Part shown: piece after piece, positions 44,165 through 57,267 of the stretch
Position numbering within the stretch: position 1 is the first letter of the stretch
Layout: each line of letters begins with the position of its first letter
DNA from: Phascolomyces articulosus
Lineage: Eukaryota > Mucoromycota > Mucoromycetes > Mucorales > Lichtheimiaceae
Reading direction: 5' to 3'
Length of the DNA stretch: 64,000 nucleotides
NCBI GenBank assembly: GCA_025677815.1
Contig: JAIXMP010000021.1
Location: forward strand, 372,001 to 436,000
Made by a program: the position numbers and the translations under genes
The notes under the pieces: model-generated
Databases searched by the model: none
Told to the model about the DNA's origin: nothing
The model's input: only the letters and a program-made list of their open reading frames with translations

Positions 44165-46364
44165 ATGCATCCATTTTATCAAAGCGCATGGGAATTAAGC
44201 GATAATGCAGCAACCAGTAGTACTGAGCAGCAAGGGGAATCGAGTAACACCGATAATGGTAATGGCGATAGAAACGAAAATAATAATGATAATGACAATG
44301 AACTCGACTTCCAAGAATCGTCATTAAATAATGGAAAACAACGATCCAAAGGAAAACGATCGAGAAGAGATTATGAAGAGAATAATGACAGTGATGACGA
44401 CGATAGTAGAGCAACTGAATGTCCCATTTGTTTTAAAGGGGTATCTAATCAAGGAGATCATTGTCTCGTTGTAACAAAGTGTGGGCATACTTTTGGAGAA
44501 ATGTAAATACGTTGATCCATTATCATATCAAGAATATTACCAATAGATAAAATGAACGGATATATTACATGATTAAAGTCCATTTCTAATATGGAGTATT
44601 AAAACAACAAATTAGATGTATTATGAAATGGATAATAGCAAAACAAAAAGAAAGAGTTCCACCACGATGTCCAAATTGCGGGTAAATTGAGAAAGAGGAG
44701 GAAGAAGTGTTGCTCGAGCATGTTGGATATTAGATATATGTACGCATAATAATTGGGTTCAATGGATAACATATTAGGCAAAATGGACCTATTCTGAAAA
44801 AAGCGGATCTACGACGAATTGTTATTACAAAGCTAATAGCCCACGATACCAGCGATTTAGAAAGGATAAGAAAAGAGCTTGCAGAGGCTAAAAAAGCGAT
44901 TGATGAAAAGACCAAAGAAATTATGAGTCTCAAGGGACATATCAAATTATTAAATCAAAGTCAAAGTGCTAAAGATCTAGAAGCATTACAATCAAAGTAA
45001 GTTTCTTTTTTTTTTTACATACGCTAATCATATGGATTTGATTATATAATATATGGATGGTTTATTTATAAACTATATATATAATAGAATCGTAGCACTA
45101 AGTTCTACAAGACTAAATAACGAATCATTGAAAGAAGAAGAAAAGGAAGAAAAGAAAAAAATACGAGAATTCTACTCATATCCTCTCGAATATCAGGTAA
45201 ACAATCTCTTTGTGACACGCAAAAAAAAATAGGTCCGTTTTTTTAAATTGAATGTATGTTAATACTAATGATACAATATATATAGCAACAAGGCCGGTCC
45301 TTGGCGATTAGTGCAATGGATGAGATGGCAGTGATTTCTGTTGGTAACGCAAATACTGGATTTGGGTTACAGCGGATCAGTTTACGAGATATCCAAAGTG
45401 TTGATTATTTTCCAAATCATAAAAAAATGATCCGTGATGTCAAATGCTCACCGTTTCAACAATCATTGGTGCTATCTACTGGATTGGATAATAAGTTAGC
45501 ATTAACATGTGTACGAAACAAACATATCATTCAAGCTTATGGATTAGAAACTCCAGGATGGTCTTGCGATTTCGATGAAATAGATTCCAACTTGTTATAT
45601 TGTGGATTAGCCAATAATGCCGTACTTGTATATGATATTCGTAATACCAAAAATTATTTACATCGACTTCGTCCTCCTAATACAACGGGCAACTTTCCGA
45701 TTCATTCACTTGCCGTGACAACCAAAGCGGACCATAATGATGGAGCGAGAATGATTCTTTGTTCCAATACTGTTGGTTCCTTTTTATGGGAACTCAATGT
45801 TGCAGCATCGTCAGAAGATCAAGAACCGGAATTTCATCCGTTATCTTGTACCCAACATGAAGGTAAATAAAATTGATTTGGATAGTATCAGCTATATTTT
45901 TATTACTGGTAAACTAATAATATAGCCTTCCATCTTTCTTTGTTTTCTTTCTTATACAAGGATACAAACCTTATTCACTTTCATATGATCATGGAGCCCA
46001 GACAATTCTGATTTCGTCGCGTAGACTACCTGCAATGAATGGTGGTGGCACTTTCCATTCATTATACCAGCTCAATAAAGAGCAAATTCAAGAAAACGAA
46101 GGTCAAGTTGAACGTATGTGGTCCTTTGAAAGTTCATATCCACAAATTCAAATGTCACGGACATATCATTATGTTGGAGATCAAAGTGAAGATGGTATCA
46201 CTTGTTTTTCAAATAATGAAAATGTATTATTAAGGAGTCCTCAAGAAGAAATCGGTTCATTTTCTGTCAAGGGTCCCGTTATGGATATTAAACTAAAACA
46301 AGTCGGTCAAGATTTGGTGATTGGCGCTTTGACTGATAAAACACTACACTTGTATAAATATTAA
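44165..46364 (+). CDS. RFWD3: RFWD3-like E3 ubiquitin ligase (RING, coiled coil, WD40)
   Basis: Six exons: 44165-44502, 44616-44681, 44778-44996, 45088-45196, 45286-45862 and 45961-46364, totalling 1713 nt, or 570 residues. A polar acidic leader precedes the RING from about residue 86: CPICFKGVSNQGDHCLVVTK then CGHTFGEICIMKWI and PPRCPNCG. A coiled coil follows (about 145-250; LERIRKELAEAKKAIDEKTK). The C-terminal half is a WD40-type propeller (VKCSPFQQSLVLSTGLDNKL, then WSCDFDEIDSNLLYCGLANN, VLVYDIRNTK). The order equals RFWD3, which ubiquitylates RPA and RAD51 at stalled forks and crosslinks in animals. Its presence fits the ERCC1 and XRCC2-like genes nearby. The match is to architecture and motif spacing. 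Confidence 0.87.
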
Positions 46365-46504
46365 TCATATTAATTTACTTAACCCATATAAACACTCTTA
46401 TCACCGACTCCATTCTTCTTTCCCCAAAAAGTGTTTATAGGCTTTTTTTACGTGCTGTTGATGTTTATATATATAATTATAAGAAGAGACCATACCTCAA
46501 CAAC

Positions 46505-46548
<44 letters not shown>

Positions 46549-46900
46549 ACTTTCATACAAAAATTAGTTATGTATAAATGTACAGAATAAAACAGAAATA
46601 ATGAAATATTTACTACTCCATTGAATTTGCTACTATAAGTTATAATATGAAACTACATATTGAGTATTGAAGAAGCAAGATCAAACCCCATTTTTCTAAT
46701 ACATTGTAGTTTTGCTCTGCTCGATGGCTACCCCAGTAAAAAAAACCACAGTAAATTGAAGCTTGTCCTTTCATATTTTATTCATGACGCTTGTATAACC
46801 GCAGTTACGTGATCCATCTTTGCAGGAACTAGAATCATTATGAGGAAAATTCCGATTTTGGATTTGATTCCTTAGTGTAGTTATACATCAAAATAAAATA
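46365..46900. other. AT-rich segment
   Basis: The 3' flank of the RFWD3-like gene. It includes the (AT)n run at 46507-46542 and no gene. Confidence 0.5.
46507..46542. repeat. (AT)18 microsatellite
   Basis: Uninterrupted alternating A/T, the longest dinucleotide run in the window. Confidence 0.95.
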
Positions 46901-49321
46901 TAAATGATATCAATAGAAACATATTATAAACACTTTTCAATAAAGTTTAGTTATAGAAGGTAGTTTTAAAGTTGATTGAGATTTTGTATCGATTATACAC
47001 CTAACCAGTATATGAAGTATTTATCGAAAAAGCGAAGATATATCAAGCAAGAAGTTGCGTCAGTAGTTGCTCATGGTTGCAATAAATCGTCATCATTCTA
47101 ATTACAAGAATGTTCATGGAGGTACTGTTAGAACTGTTGGTGATAGCATATTTCTATCCTTTATTTATTAGGAAAACTGTCAATCGAGCCTTCAAGCGAG
47201 ATTAAACAACGTGTTTATTGTTGATATGTATGGAGTGAGTTGGTATGTATATCTGATCGTTGGGATATATTAATTGATGAGTATTAGAATAAACGTTCTA
47301 TATTGTTTTTTTTAGGAATCCTGGTTACATCATATATACAAAGTACTGAATTGAAACTTAAAAAAAAGCTCAATACCAGTCTGGATCATTTGCTATTGAA
47401 AGAAAAATATGTATTACAACGGAAGAGCAAGTGAATGATGAGCAAGACAAAGCCAGACAAGACGAGGAAGATAAATAACATTTTTATTACTGAACTTCAA
47501 TTATATCGACTGACCACTACAAAAGATTACACCAGGAATTATGGGGGACCTGAAGATAATAGACCCATTTCCACTTACAGTGCACTAAGATTTATTAGCA
47601 TAATTATAAAAAAATATATGCGCCACAAATATCTCATTTACACACCTATACGCATATATATTAAATATATATGATCAAAGTTTTCTTGAAAATACTGATC
47701 TTTTTATTAAAACCATAGCTCATTTTTTTTATATTTCTGTGAAATAATAAAAGTTGAATAATTAACGGCCACCAATATCGTACGATTTATTGAATGTGAC
47801 ACAAACCACTCGCCACAAATGTTTTTTTAAAGGAACGATGATCAGCAATAGTATTATTAGTGTATATGAAGTATAGTATATAGAAAGGCCATGATATCAA
47901 TGTTGAAGGTGTTACGTGGCTTATGAATACTCCGTATTGAAGGTGTACAAGTACTCAAGAAATGCTCTATTAATAAACTATTCTATATAAACATTTTCTT
48001 TTGGATTTTTTTTTGTTCCCAGTTCATCATTGGGAAACCTGCGGAGAGAAGAAGTTATTGAAAATGTAATTATAGATGATGACAAAACATATTTTCTTGT
48101 AGAAAAATTATTAATTAATAAATAATAATAGTAATAATAGAAAAACGACTAGATTTCATTTTAAATATCGACAAATTGTATTTTTTGTATTCTAACATTT
48201 TGTATTTTCAAAATGCCGAGGGACCAGACAGATAAAACTGTTACATGATAAAAAAATTAGACTTTTTTGTGTAAGCAATGATGGTAATGTTTTGCAATAC
48301 TGGCTTAGTTTTTATTTTTTTACCAATTTGTTGGATTAAAAAGTCATCCATTTTCACTTCACTATACCAAAAGTGATTACAAAACCGAGAATTGATTACC
48401 ACACAAATAGAGTGGAACTGTATACTCTTGGATGAATTAAAATTCTGATAATGAGTTGGTTGTATATACCTGGATGGAATGGGGCTTTTTTTTAAAAAAA
48501 AAATGATATCATTAGCCAATCGGGTTTATTGTTTTTACTTATTTGTTGTTGTTGTTTTGTTACTTGCTTAGCAAAAATAAACTTCCCCTTCTCATTCTAT
48601 ACGCGAGTCTAAAATTAGCTGAGGCGCACCAATGTTAATGCTTGTTATAATGAATTCTCACACGAGGAGTCATAAAAATATAAAGAAAAATAAAAAAAAC
48701 CGATCTTTCGGTTATACTGTATTCCTAATATAATATACTCATAGTGACATTTACAATATAAGTTTCGATATGTTGGTGCATAGGTGAGATAGCAAATTAT
48801 TATTATGCTTTTTTTCTCCAATGGTAACTCTAAAGACGAGACAATAATATCTCAATCTGGTATATTTTACCGTATTAATCACACTTCTGCTGGAATTGCA
48901 ATTAAAACATTATCCATAATCTAGAAATTGATGAAGTGGCGCATTTCTCTACAAGTATGTCATTGAGACATTTTTATATACCTGTTGGAATATAATAAAT
49001 AGGTTGCAACATGAAATAGTTTTTGTGTGTATTCAATGATATATATCATTCCACCAACCATCGTCAAGAAATTGGATAAAATGGACCATAACCTTATGTA
49101 CAACAGGATGATCTCTCGTCTGAAGATAAATTATTAGTGGTAACTCAAAAGTTGTAAAAAAAACAGTTTGAACTTTGGATTGTGATATTAAACAAGCTAT
49201 AAAAGAGCTTAATAACAATGTTACCGGTGTGAATTCCTATGGTGGTTGTTCAAGGTATTTGATCAGTCGATTGCAATTTCATCATATGATGGCAAGGTTG
49301 ATAATGAATGAGGAATTATAA
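46901..49321 (+). pseudogene. scattered coding-like fragments, unrecognised
   Basis: Plus-strand fragments with non-random composition follow each other without a continuous frame. MKYLSKKRRYIKQEVASVVA lies near 47010, GKLSIEPSSEIKQRVY near 47172, and STELKLKKKLNTSLDHLLLK near 47350. TTEEQVNDEQDKARQDEEDK (47410-47480) ends at TAA. ETIISQSGIFYRINHTSAGI lies near 48840, and IPPTIVKKLDKMDHNLMYNR near 49050. A frame without ATG at 49172-49321 has KQAIKELNNNVTGVNSYGGC and ends NEEL. They may be exons of one or two small genes or eroded remains; splice joining failed. A minus-strand frame at 48241-48519 is a competing reading of part of it. Confidence 0.25.
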
Positions 49322-50147
49322 CAATTCCTAATGACGGAGCAACATTCTTCTTTAATATTGTTATATATAAATATATACAGAATTATACATATTTAATACT
49401 TGAATTGAAGAAAAGATGACAAATTAAATGGATTGAAATTTGATGTACTGTTTTTGGAGTGATACTAAAATTAGAAATAAAGTGGCGGCGAATAGTAAAA
49501 GACATACCTTGTGATTGTGGCTCGTGTCCACTTTACTGAAAGAAGGCGCCGCCCAGAGTTTTTTTTTTGCAAGTCAGTTTATATAAAGTAATTGAATGTT
49601 ACTTGTTTGTGAACCTTGTAATAATAATAACCTTTTTGTTCTGAAAGAGAGAGAGGAGTTCTGCATCTGTTTATATATAAAGTACATTTCTCGAGGCACG
49701 CATTTCCCTTTTTGATCTTCTCACCTTTTTTTAGATCGCCTTTTCTTTTTTTCGTTCTTAACTTCACTTTTCTCTCTTCTCTTTTTTCTTCTTCCTTTTT
49801 CCTCTTTCCTCATTTTCCTTCCTCATTCTAATCTTATAGATCAATATTATAGTCTCATGTTACTCATCGTCTCTTTTTAATATCATATCTATTACATTGT
49901 CCTTGTCTTATTATTTGTATTAGCCTCTTTTTCTCATTATTGATACTCTTTCCCCACAATTAAAATAACTACAACTACAACAGCTACATAACTATATTGG
50001 TACCTCAGGTACAGAAAAAAAAAACGCGCCCAAAACTTTCGATCCGCTTTCTTGGCTTATACTCGTTGTGTTCCCCAAATTATATATAACAGCAACAAAA
50101 ACAGCAGAACATATATACACAACATTCATTCCTTTTTCTTTAGAGCT
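49322..50147. promoter_or_regulatory. promoter and 5' UTR region of the CRD-TM-SH3 gene
   Basis: Contains a long pyrimidine-rich stretch at about 49720-49830 (repeated TTTCTTCTTCC), typical of fungal promoters and transcription start regions. No gene-like frame. Confidence 0.45.
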
Positions 50148-52057
50148 ATGGTTTGGCATTCCAGCTCACTATTATTATCACCAACAACAACAAAAACAAC
50201 CTTATTTTATTTATTACTTTATTACCTGATATCAACTACAATCATCAACGTCGTTCATGGTCAGCTTGAATCAGACGGATGCCTTTTACTTTCCTCATCC
50301 AAAGCATGTCCAGCATTCAGTCAATATTACATTGGTCTTACCGATCAACTTAAATCATCCTATTCATTTTTATCCAACGTCAACGACGTAACATCATTTG
50401 ACAGTGCCATGTTTGATTACACTTCGAATTTACAACAAGCTGGCTGTAATACTAATAATAATAATGATACCCAACAACAAACCAATGATAATGACGAAAC
50501 ATACTACCCACGTTATTCCCTAAGTCGATTATGTGCATTACTTGTACATGACGCGACAGGTTCATTACCTTGTAATTATGGCCGAGGCATTACGCCCGTA
50601 CCCCTTTGTCAATCTACCTGTAATAGTTGGGTTGATAGTTTGGAAAATATGACCAGTACTTCAACGACAGACAATGATGGTAGTACAGCGATTTGTCCAA
50701 GTTCAGTTTATGGATCACTTGTATTGGAATGTTCTTCATGGCCCGCTTTTGCTGGTATCAATAGAAATTGTATTCTTGGTTCTGACAATGAACCTGATAA
50801 TTGTGGTAAGGATTCAATATTACTATTATTATTATTATGATCTATTGCTGTAATTTGTATGAATGGTGGAAAATAAGGAGAAAGTGAGAAAAAAGATAAT
50901 AACTTGACGATATTGAAATAGGTTTCCATGACGACCAGAAACATGCATGTGATTACTGCGAATTAAATAGTAATGACAGTTGTTGTCAAAATATGTCATG
51001 CAGCACTTCACTTTCTGCAGGTGCTATTGCCGGTATTGTTGTGGGTGGCATCGTGGGTCTCATTGCCATCTTTGCATTATATTATTTCTTTTGTCGACGT
51101 CGAAGGGGAGATAATACACGTTTTCTTCCCATCATTGCCGCTGTTGGAAGCAACAAGAACGGTCATCATCACGGAAGTGGTCTCAGTAGCAAAATCGAAG
51201 ATGACGACGAAGAAGCACGTGAACATTTAGTCAACAATAATAGTAGCATGAATTATGCTAATGGAGCTGCCTCCATCGGTGTTGCTACTACAGCGATTGG
51301 TACTGTATCCTCAACAGCTGCCATGGAAATGGAAGAAAAAACACAACTTCCATCACCCAATCCTGTGGAAATGGCCGAATTGTTCTGTGAAGTAGTCCAT
51401 AGTTATCCCCCTCAAGTAGCCGATGAATTGGATATTCGCGAAGGCGATGTTGTCTATCTTATTTTCCAATTGGATGATGGATGGGGTTATGGATTAAATT
51501 TATCTACTTCACAAACAGGTGTTTTCCCCCTGGTATGTGTTACGCGCGCAAGTGAAGAATTGCTGGAACAATTACTTCTCGTGCCTAGTGACCAAGAACA
51601 ATTTTCCAATGACAAGATTTTGATTGAAGAAGATGAAAATGAAGCTGAACAAGGAATGTTATCAGCATCCACCACCACGAACTTGGGTGCGATCATTGCA
51701 GCCGCTCGAACAAGATCACCTTCACCCAATCATCAAGTTCATTTGGAAAAATCACCTACCAGCGCAAGTAGTCATAGTCTACTTCAGTGGCGCATGCAAC
51801 AAATCCGGGAAGATGTACGACGGTCGATCAGTGTGAATTCCCTTAAACGGATCAGTCGCCAACCAAGACCGGCCCCACCACCTGTTAAAATCCATCATCA
51901 TAATACTGTACCAACTAAAAGGGTGACAGAAGCATTGTCACCTCAACAACAATTGTTTTCAGCACCTATAACACCTTCTGCAAGAATGGTACTGCCCCCT
52001 CCAGTACCGCGTCATATGAATGAAGAAGAACATGAAATGCATCGTCCTAACCCTTGA
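50148..52057 (+). CDS. receptor-like protein: cysteine-rich (Frizzled-CRD-like) ectodomain, TM helix, SH3 domain
   Basis: Two exons: 50148-50805 and 50922-52057, totalling 1794 nt, or 597 residues. The start at 50148 gives a signal peptide (LFYLLLYYLISTTIINVVHG). An upstream in-frame ATG at 50052 would bury it. The ectodomain has about ten or more cysteines, with spacing recalling Frizzled-type CRDs (KACPAFSQYY, YSLSRLCALLVHDA, VPLCQSTCNSWVDS, LVLECSSWPAF), ending CDYCELNSNDSCCQNMSC. The TM helix AGAIAGIVVGGIVGLIAIFA is followed by CRRRRGD. In the cytoplasm an SH3 domain is clear: VVHSYPPQVADELDIREGDV, then DDGWGYGLNLST and GVFPLVCV. A Pro-rich tail follows. The CRD assignment is moderate; the SH3 assignment is strong. 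Confidence 0.8.
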
Positions 52058-54011
52058 TTTGTAAAATGAATTCTGTTTTTCCTCTTTTCACTCCCATTTT
52101 TTTTATGTTTTCTTTTTTTTTTCTTATCCATTTCCATCTATTTATCTTTTTTTTATCCTTCCATACTCCGTACAAATACTTATCTACTATTATAACAATA
52201 CTACAATGTTAACCTCACTATTTGTCACTTATTATCACCACCATCATCCCATCTATTACCATCACATATCCATGTATGTATTATACTTTAAAAAAAATCT
52301 TTTTAATTTAAAAAAGTAAACAACTTTTCTACATTTGGCAGCATGTTTTTTTATTTCAAGTAGCATTATTGATTCCTTTAGATGTGATCCATGTAATATA
52401 TATAGGCCATTATATATAAAAAGTTCATTGTGGGATAGATATAACACCATGTACTTGATGAATAATCAGTTTCGTTTTTATATTTATAAAGGATGCTATT
52501 TATAAATCAAAAGTAGGTAGACAAGCCTCATTTTGGAAAGCCTTTTTTTAGAAGAGTTTTGTTAGTACCCATCTTTTACAAAAAACACTCAGCAAGTTTT
52601 TTTTAGATATATAAACTTTGCTGGTAACATTGCTGTATCATAAGAATAAGAAGTATATTACAGCAGTTGTTGATATAGATATTCTGTAATTCAAACAACC
52701 CTGCGTTGTATAAACGTTTATTATTGTTATAAAGTCTGCTTCCAGTTTACCATAGAAAAATGCTTATATGAGTATTACCTGGATCAACGGGTTTATACTT
52801 TCAACTACTAGCTGTCAAGTTTTATATACATCACAACAATCTTTTCGCTAGGACATCTCTTGGCAGTCCAAGGGAGACAAAAGGTTAATAAGTGGAATAA
52901 ATACACATGAGCCATTTTTCAATTTTTTAAAATAAAATCTCAGTTCCCAGAAAAAGGATTAACCTAGGAACAGATCAATGTTTGCCCTGTCAAGAATAAA
53001 TAGTAAATAAAGAGCAGTTTCCGCTGGTTTCTATCGGAAACAATTTCCCCAGATTTTTTATTTTGCCTGTTCATCCGAGAAATTTTTGCTATAGTCATAA
53101 TGATACCCACCCGAAACAAATAATGGTGTCAATTAATTGGTTTCAAAGGTCAAACACAAACTGTTATAAACAGTAATATGTATTCTGAGTGCATGAACAA
53201 TACTAGAATATTATATAATAATAACAAGAACTTTCTTCTTCATTCATATACAAGCCATGATAATATACTGGATGATCAAATAGATAATATATAAATGATG
53301 AGAGCTGCTTGCGTGTAATATTCATGACATTTGTTTTACAAATTGAATCAGATTAAATGATGAAAGTTCACTTTTTATTAACACCACTCCTATATATATA
53401 TGTAGCACATTCAATTCGACACAGTATATTATATAGGAGACACAGGCCGATGTTCGTTAACATATCTATAATCAATAAAATGGAAACTACGCGTCAAAAG
53501 TTATCGCTCACGTATATATACAGTGTAAATGTAGTAATGAATAATATTTCCCGTCAAAAAACGCTAAATATGAGTCATTTTATAACCGAATAATAATCTG
53601 CAAGCCGATTTCTTAATAATACACAAACAATATACTAATACACATCGTGGTAGATGCTCACTGGAATATGCCAGAAAATCAATGTTATTTCGCCTTTTAA
53701 AATAGTGCCTTTGTGCTACGCGAATGTCAGGCGTCTGCATTACCCACCATCTTCTTCTCTTCTTTTTGTTCACCAGTTCACACACATTTATACAACAAAT
53801 AAGGACTCTTTTTTCACTGAAGAAGAGGTTTTTCTTTTGTCATGAGCTACATTTAAACGATTTTTTTCTTTTTTTTTTTTTTGTTATTGCTTGTGTTTTT
53901 TATATTTATCCTAATTTCTGTTCATTTCCTTTTTTATTCTGTTCCCAGTTCCTTTCTTTCCTTCCATTGTAAAAACCAAACTGCATTATTCTCCTTTCTA
54001 TTCCATTTACA
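52058..54011. other. long AT-rich intergenic segment
   Basis: The 3' flank of the CRD-TM-SH3 gene and the promoter of the HRI-like kinase. Short open frames (for example 53357-53593, 53654-53845) are AT noise or T-tract translations. The last 250 nt are pyrimidine-rich, as expected upstream of a start. No gene supported. Confidence 0.5.
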
Positions 54012-57000
54012 ATGTCAGTCGACAAGTCTGATTCAGAATGTGGTGATGACTCGTCTGACTGTTCAAACAAGTTTTGGCACCGTCCTCATCACGATCACAG
54101 TGAAGCCACCATAAATGACTCTTCTGAATCGTTAGGTATCTATAAATGATAAACATTTCCTACTCTTTCTCTTTCTTTTTCAGTGTTTTTTTTTTTATAT
54201 CTGTATGTGTATTGTTTATTATCACTACAAAAACTGTATCCCTAAACACTACCTCGCTCAACACTGATTATTATCTCTCCTCCTGTTCGGTAATCTGATA
54301 TACCTTATTCAATAAATAGGAACCAGTGCATTTGATGGTGTATTAGCTGGGAAACCCAATAACAAGAACAACAATAGCAGCAAAAAAACCAACAAAGCCA
54401 ACAATAATACTAATAGCACTGCTTCTACTGCGAATCATATTGACGATGATAGGGGTATTTCTAAACGACGACAAACAAAAATGTTATTAGTTTCATTGAT
54501 TGAATCATTTTGTCGTGTCCATGGCGATTCCCCCGAAGCAAATCGATGTGTCTTTTTTCTCATCTGTCAAACACTCAGCTCACTTGGATTTATTGACTCT
54601 GAATTTTTGGACGAAATGAGTGGAGTCAGGAGTACATTTCAATCTGCTTTCCAAACTTTATTTATTACTGCCGTTGAGACTGTCAATAACCCAAGTTTTC
54701 GTAAACCTATGATGATTGCCTCTTCTTCCGCAACCGAGGATGCATCTCAACAAAGTCAACAAGAACATTCTCTTGAGCAAACTCCATTTGTACAAGGTCA
54801 ACAACGCCAACGACAAGAATCTTTACAAGAACAGCCTCCTATTTTTGATTTAAATATACAAAATTCGCGTTATCGGAATGATTTTGTTCAAGTGAGCTTA
54901 TTGGGTCGAGGTGGATTTGCAAGTGTATGGCGTGCTCATAATAAATTGGATAATATTGATTATGCCGTGAAACAAATCCATTTGGGCCCTGACTTGACAG
55001 ATGATGATCGTGGTGGTGATGAAGAACAAAATCCTTATGACAAGATTTTCCGTGAAATCAAGCATCTTGCGCGCCTAGAACATAAAAACGTCGTTCGATA
55101 TTATTCATCATGGTTAGAATATACAAGTCACGCTCCGGAAAATGATCATGCAAAGTTATCAAATTACAATCATAATCATCGTCATCATCATAAAATGGGA
55201 GAAGAAGAGAGTGACAATGACAGTATTTTTGGAGGACAGGATCCAACATTTGACGACCATGATGAGGAGCTCACATTTTCATCAGCTAAATTATCAGAAG
55301 AAGATATGTCTCGAATCGATTTTGTAAACGCGGATGATGATGTCGACGATAAGAAAGGGAAAAATATAGTGACCACAACTAATAATGACAGCAAAAATGG
55401 AACTATTTCATTTTCTCCTCCTCCCTCCTCTAACAATATAAATAACAATCATCCTTCATCATCAAAAATGAATTGCTTACCAAAAGAAAGTGCCAACAGC
55501 AATAAAGACACAGCTGTTTGTATCCCCAATATTGATTCAAAACGGTCAACACGGAAAGAACGTGAGCGACGAAAGTCAATAAAAAAACGAACCAGAGCAA
55601 AGAGTAGACCACGTTGTGGTTGGACTTTATATATCCAAATGTATTTATGTCCTGGTATGTTTACCTTCTTTTTCTTTTTTTGGATAAATACTATATATTT
55701 CGATATAATTAATTTTAACACATATTATTTCCATAGCAACACTATATGATTACATTAAACATCGCAACGACACGGGTGTTTCGGTTGATAAGGTTCGAAA
55801 TATTGAATTATTCACACAAATTCTTGAAGGGGCTGCCTACATTCATTCCAGCGGTCTGATCCACAGGGATTTAAAACCAAGCAATATCTTTTTGACCATG
55901 ACCACCACCAATGAATATCATCATATGAACAACAATGGGAGTAGACGTCATTGGCGATCATCATCCTCCAACCATTCCCGATTACATCATCAACATAGTT
56001 TTTCTTACGATTCAGTTCGAAATGCAGATGGGACATTACGTGATTGTATGTGGAATGAAACATGGATACCAAAGCTAGGTGATTTTGGATTAGCGGCTGC
56101 TGTTATGACAACTCATTGCAAAGAAGCACCGCCTTCATTATTATCCACCTCTTCACCCATGACAGATCATTTATCATCGTTTATGGATCATCATCATCGA
56201 GGATCACAGCATAGTTTAATGTCTTTGTCATCTTCTTATTGTCGTCGTGGGAGTGATGATAGTAGTAGTAGCAGCAGTAGTAGTAGTGGGGAAGAGGAGG
56301 AGGAAGTAGTAGGAGAGGGGAATGGTCCGTGCGTAATGCATAAATTGACAAGTGCTGTTGGGACACGCACCGTGAGTTTTTTATTGTTTTATATATATAT
56401 ATACAGTTTCTTTATTAGATTTTTTCTAATTCATTTGATAACTTTTTATTTTATTTTCAATGGCTTAGTATGCAGCACCCGAACAACTAGCCGATCCACC
56501 TCGACCTTATGATGACAAGGCAGATATTTATTCCTTAGGAATCATCTTTTTCGAACTATATCAACCTTTTAGGACGGTAATGGAAAGGGCTTGCGCAATC
56601 GAGAGACTTAAAAAAGGAGTTTTCCCGGATGGTTTTGTAGAAATGTATCCAAAGGAAGTAAGGGCTTTTATCTTTATTTTTTTTTACTCTGTTTATATTA
56701 TTTGTATAATTTGATACTATCATACACATTATACGTACTGATATTATAAATATATATTTCAAAATAAACGACCCATAGTCTGCACTTATTTTATGGATGA
56801 TGGATGAAGAACCAGCACATCGACCTAGTGCAGAGCAGTTATTGGAATTTGAGTTGTTCGTACCTCAGTCTGCAGCTGTACGTATCAATTTATTTTACAT
56901 GATAATGAACATATCAACTTTTTATTGGATCCTAACCATTTATAAACGGGGAATGTTATCAATTATATAATAGGAAGAGGGTATGTATAGTAATTTACAA

Positions 57001-57267
57001 GCACAACTTCAAGCAAAGTCGGTGGCTTTGGATACCAAAGATAAAGAGATGGCAGCATTGCGTGACAAGATGGAACAAATTGAACAACAGAATAAAAAGG
57101 ATATGGAGGTAATGCAAAAAAGAGTAGACGAATTACAACGTCAACTAAGTTTGGTACAACTTGGACATATGGAATGTACTCCAAGTCCTACAACAACAAG
57201 TAGTAGTAATAGCAGCAATAGCGGTCTATCAAAGATACTTGGTCATCATCATACACCATGTAAATAG
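54012..57267 (+). CDS. HRI-type eIF2alpha kinase
   Basis: Six exons: 54012-54135, 54320-55654, 55737-56371, 56469-56657, 56779-56877 and 56974-57267, totalling 2676 nt, or 891 residues. The N-terminal block [20 protein letters not shown] and [19 protein letters not shown] matches the HRI N-terminal helical module. The kinase starts near residue 231 ([41 protein letters not shown]). A large Asp/Glu/Ser/Asn insert follows, as in eIF2alpha kinases. After it come HRDLKPSN (about 526), LGDFGLAA (about 601), GTRTYAAPEQL and [18 protein letters not shown]. The last exon is a coiled coil ([20 protein letters not shown]). Family members phosphorylate eIF2alpha at Ser51 under heme, oxidative or proteotoxic stress. 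A second Ser-rich insert lies between DFG and APE. Confidence 0.88.

Noticed and set aside
46507..46542. Replication origin or centromere signal from the long AT run
   Set aside because: A simple (AT)18 microsatellite is not evidence for either.
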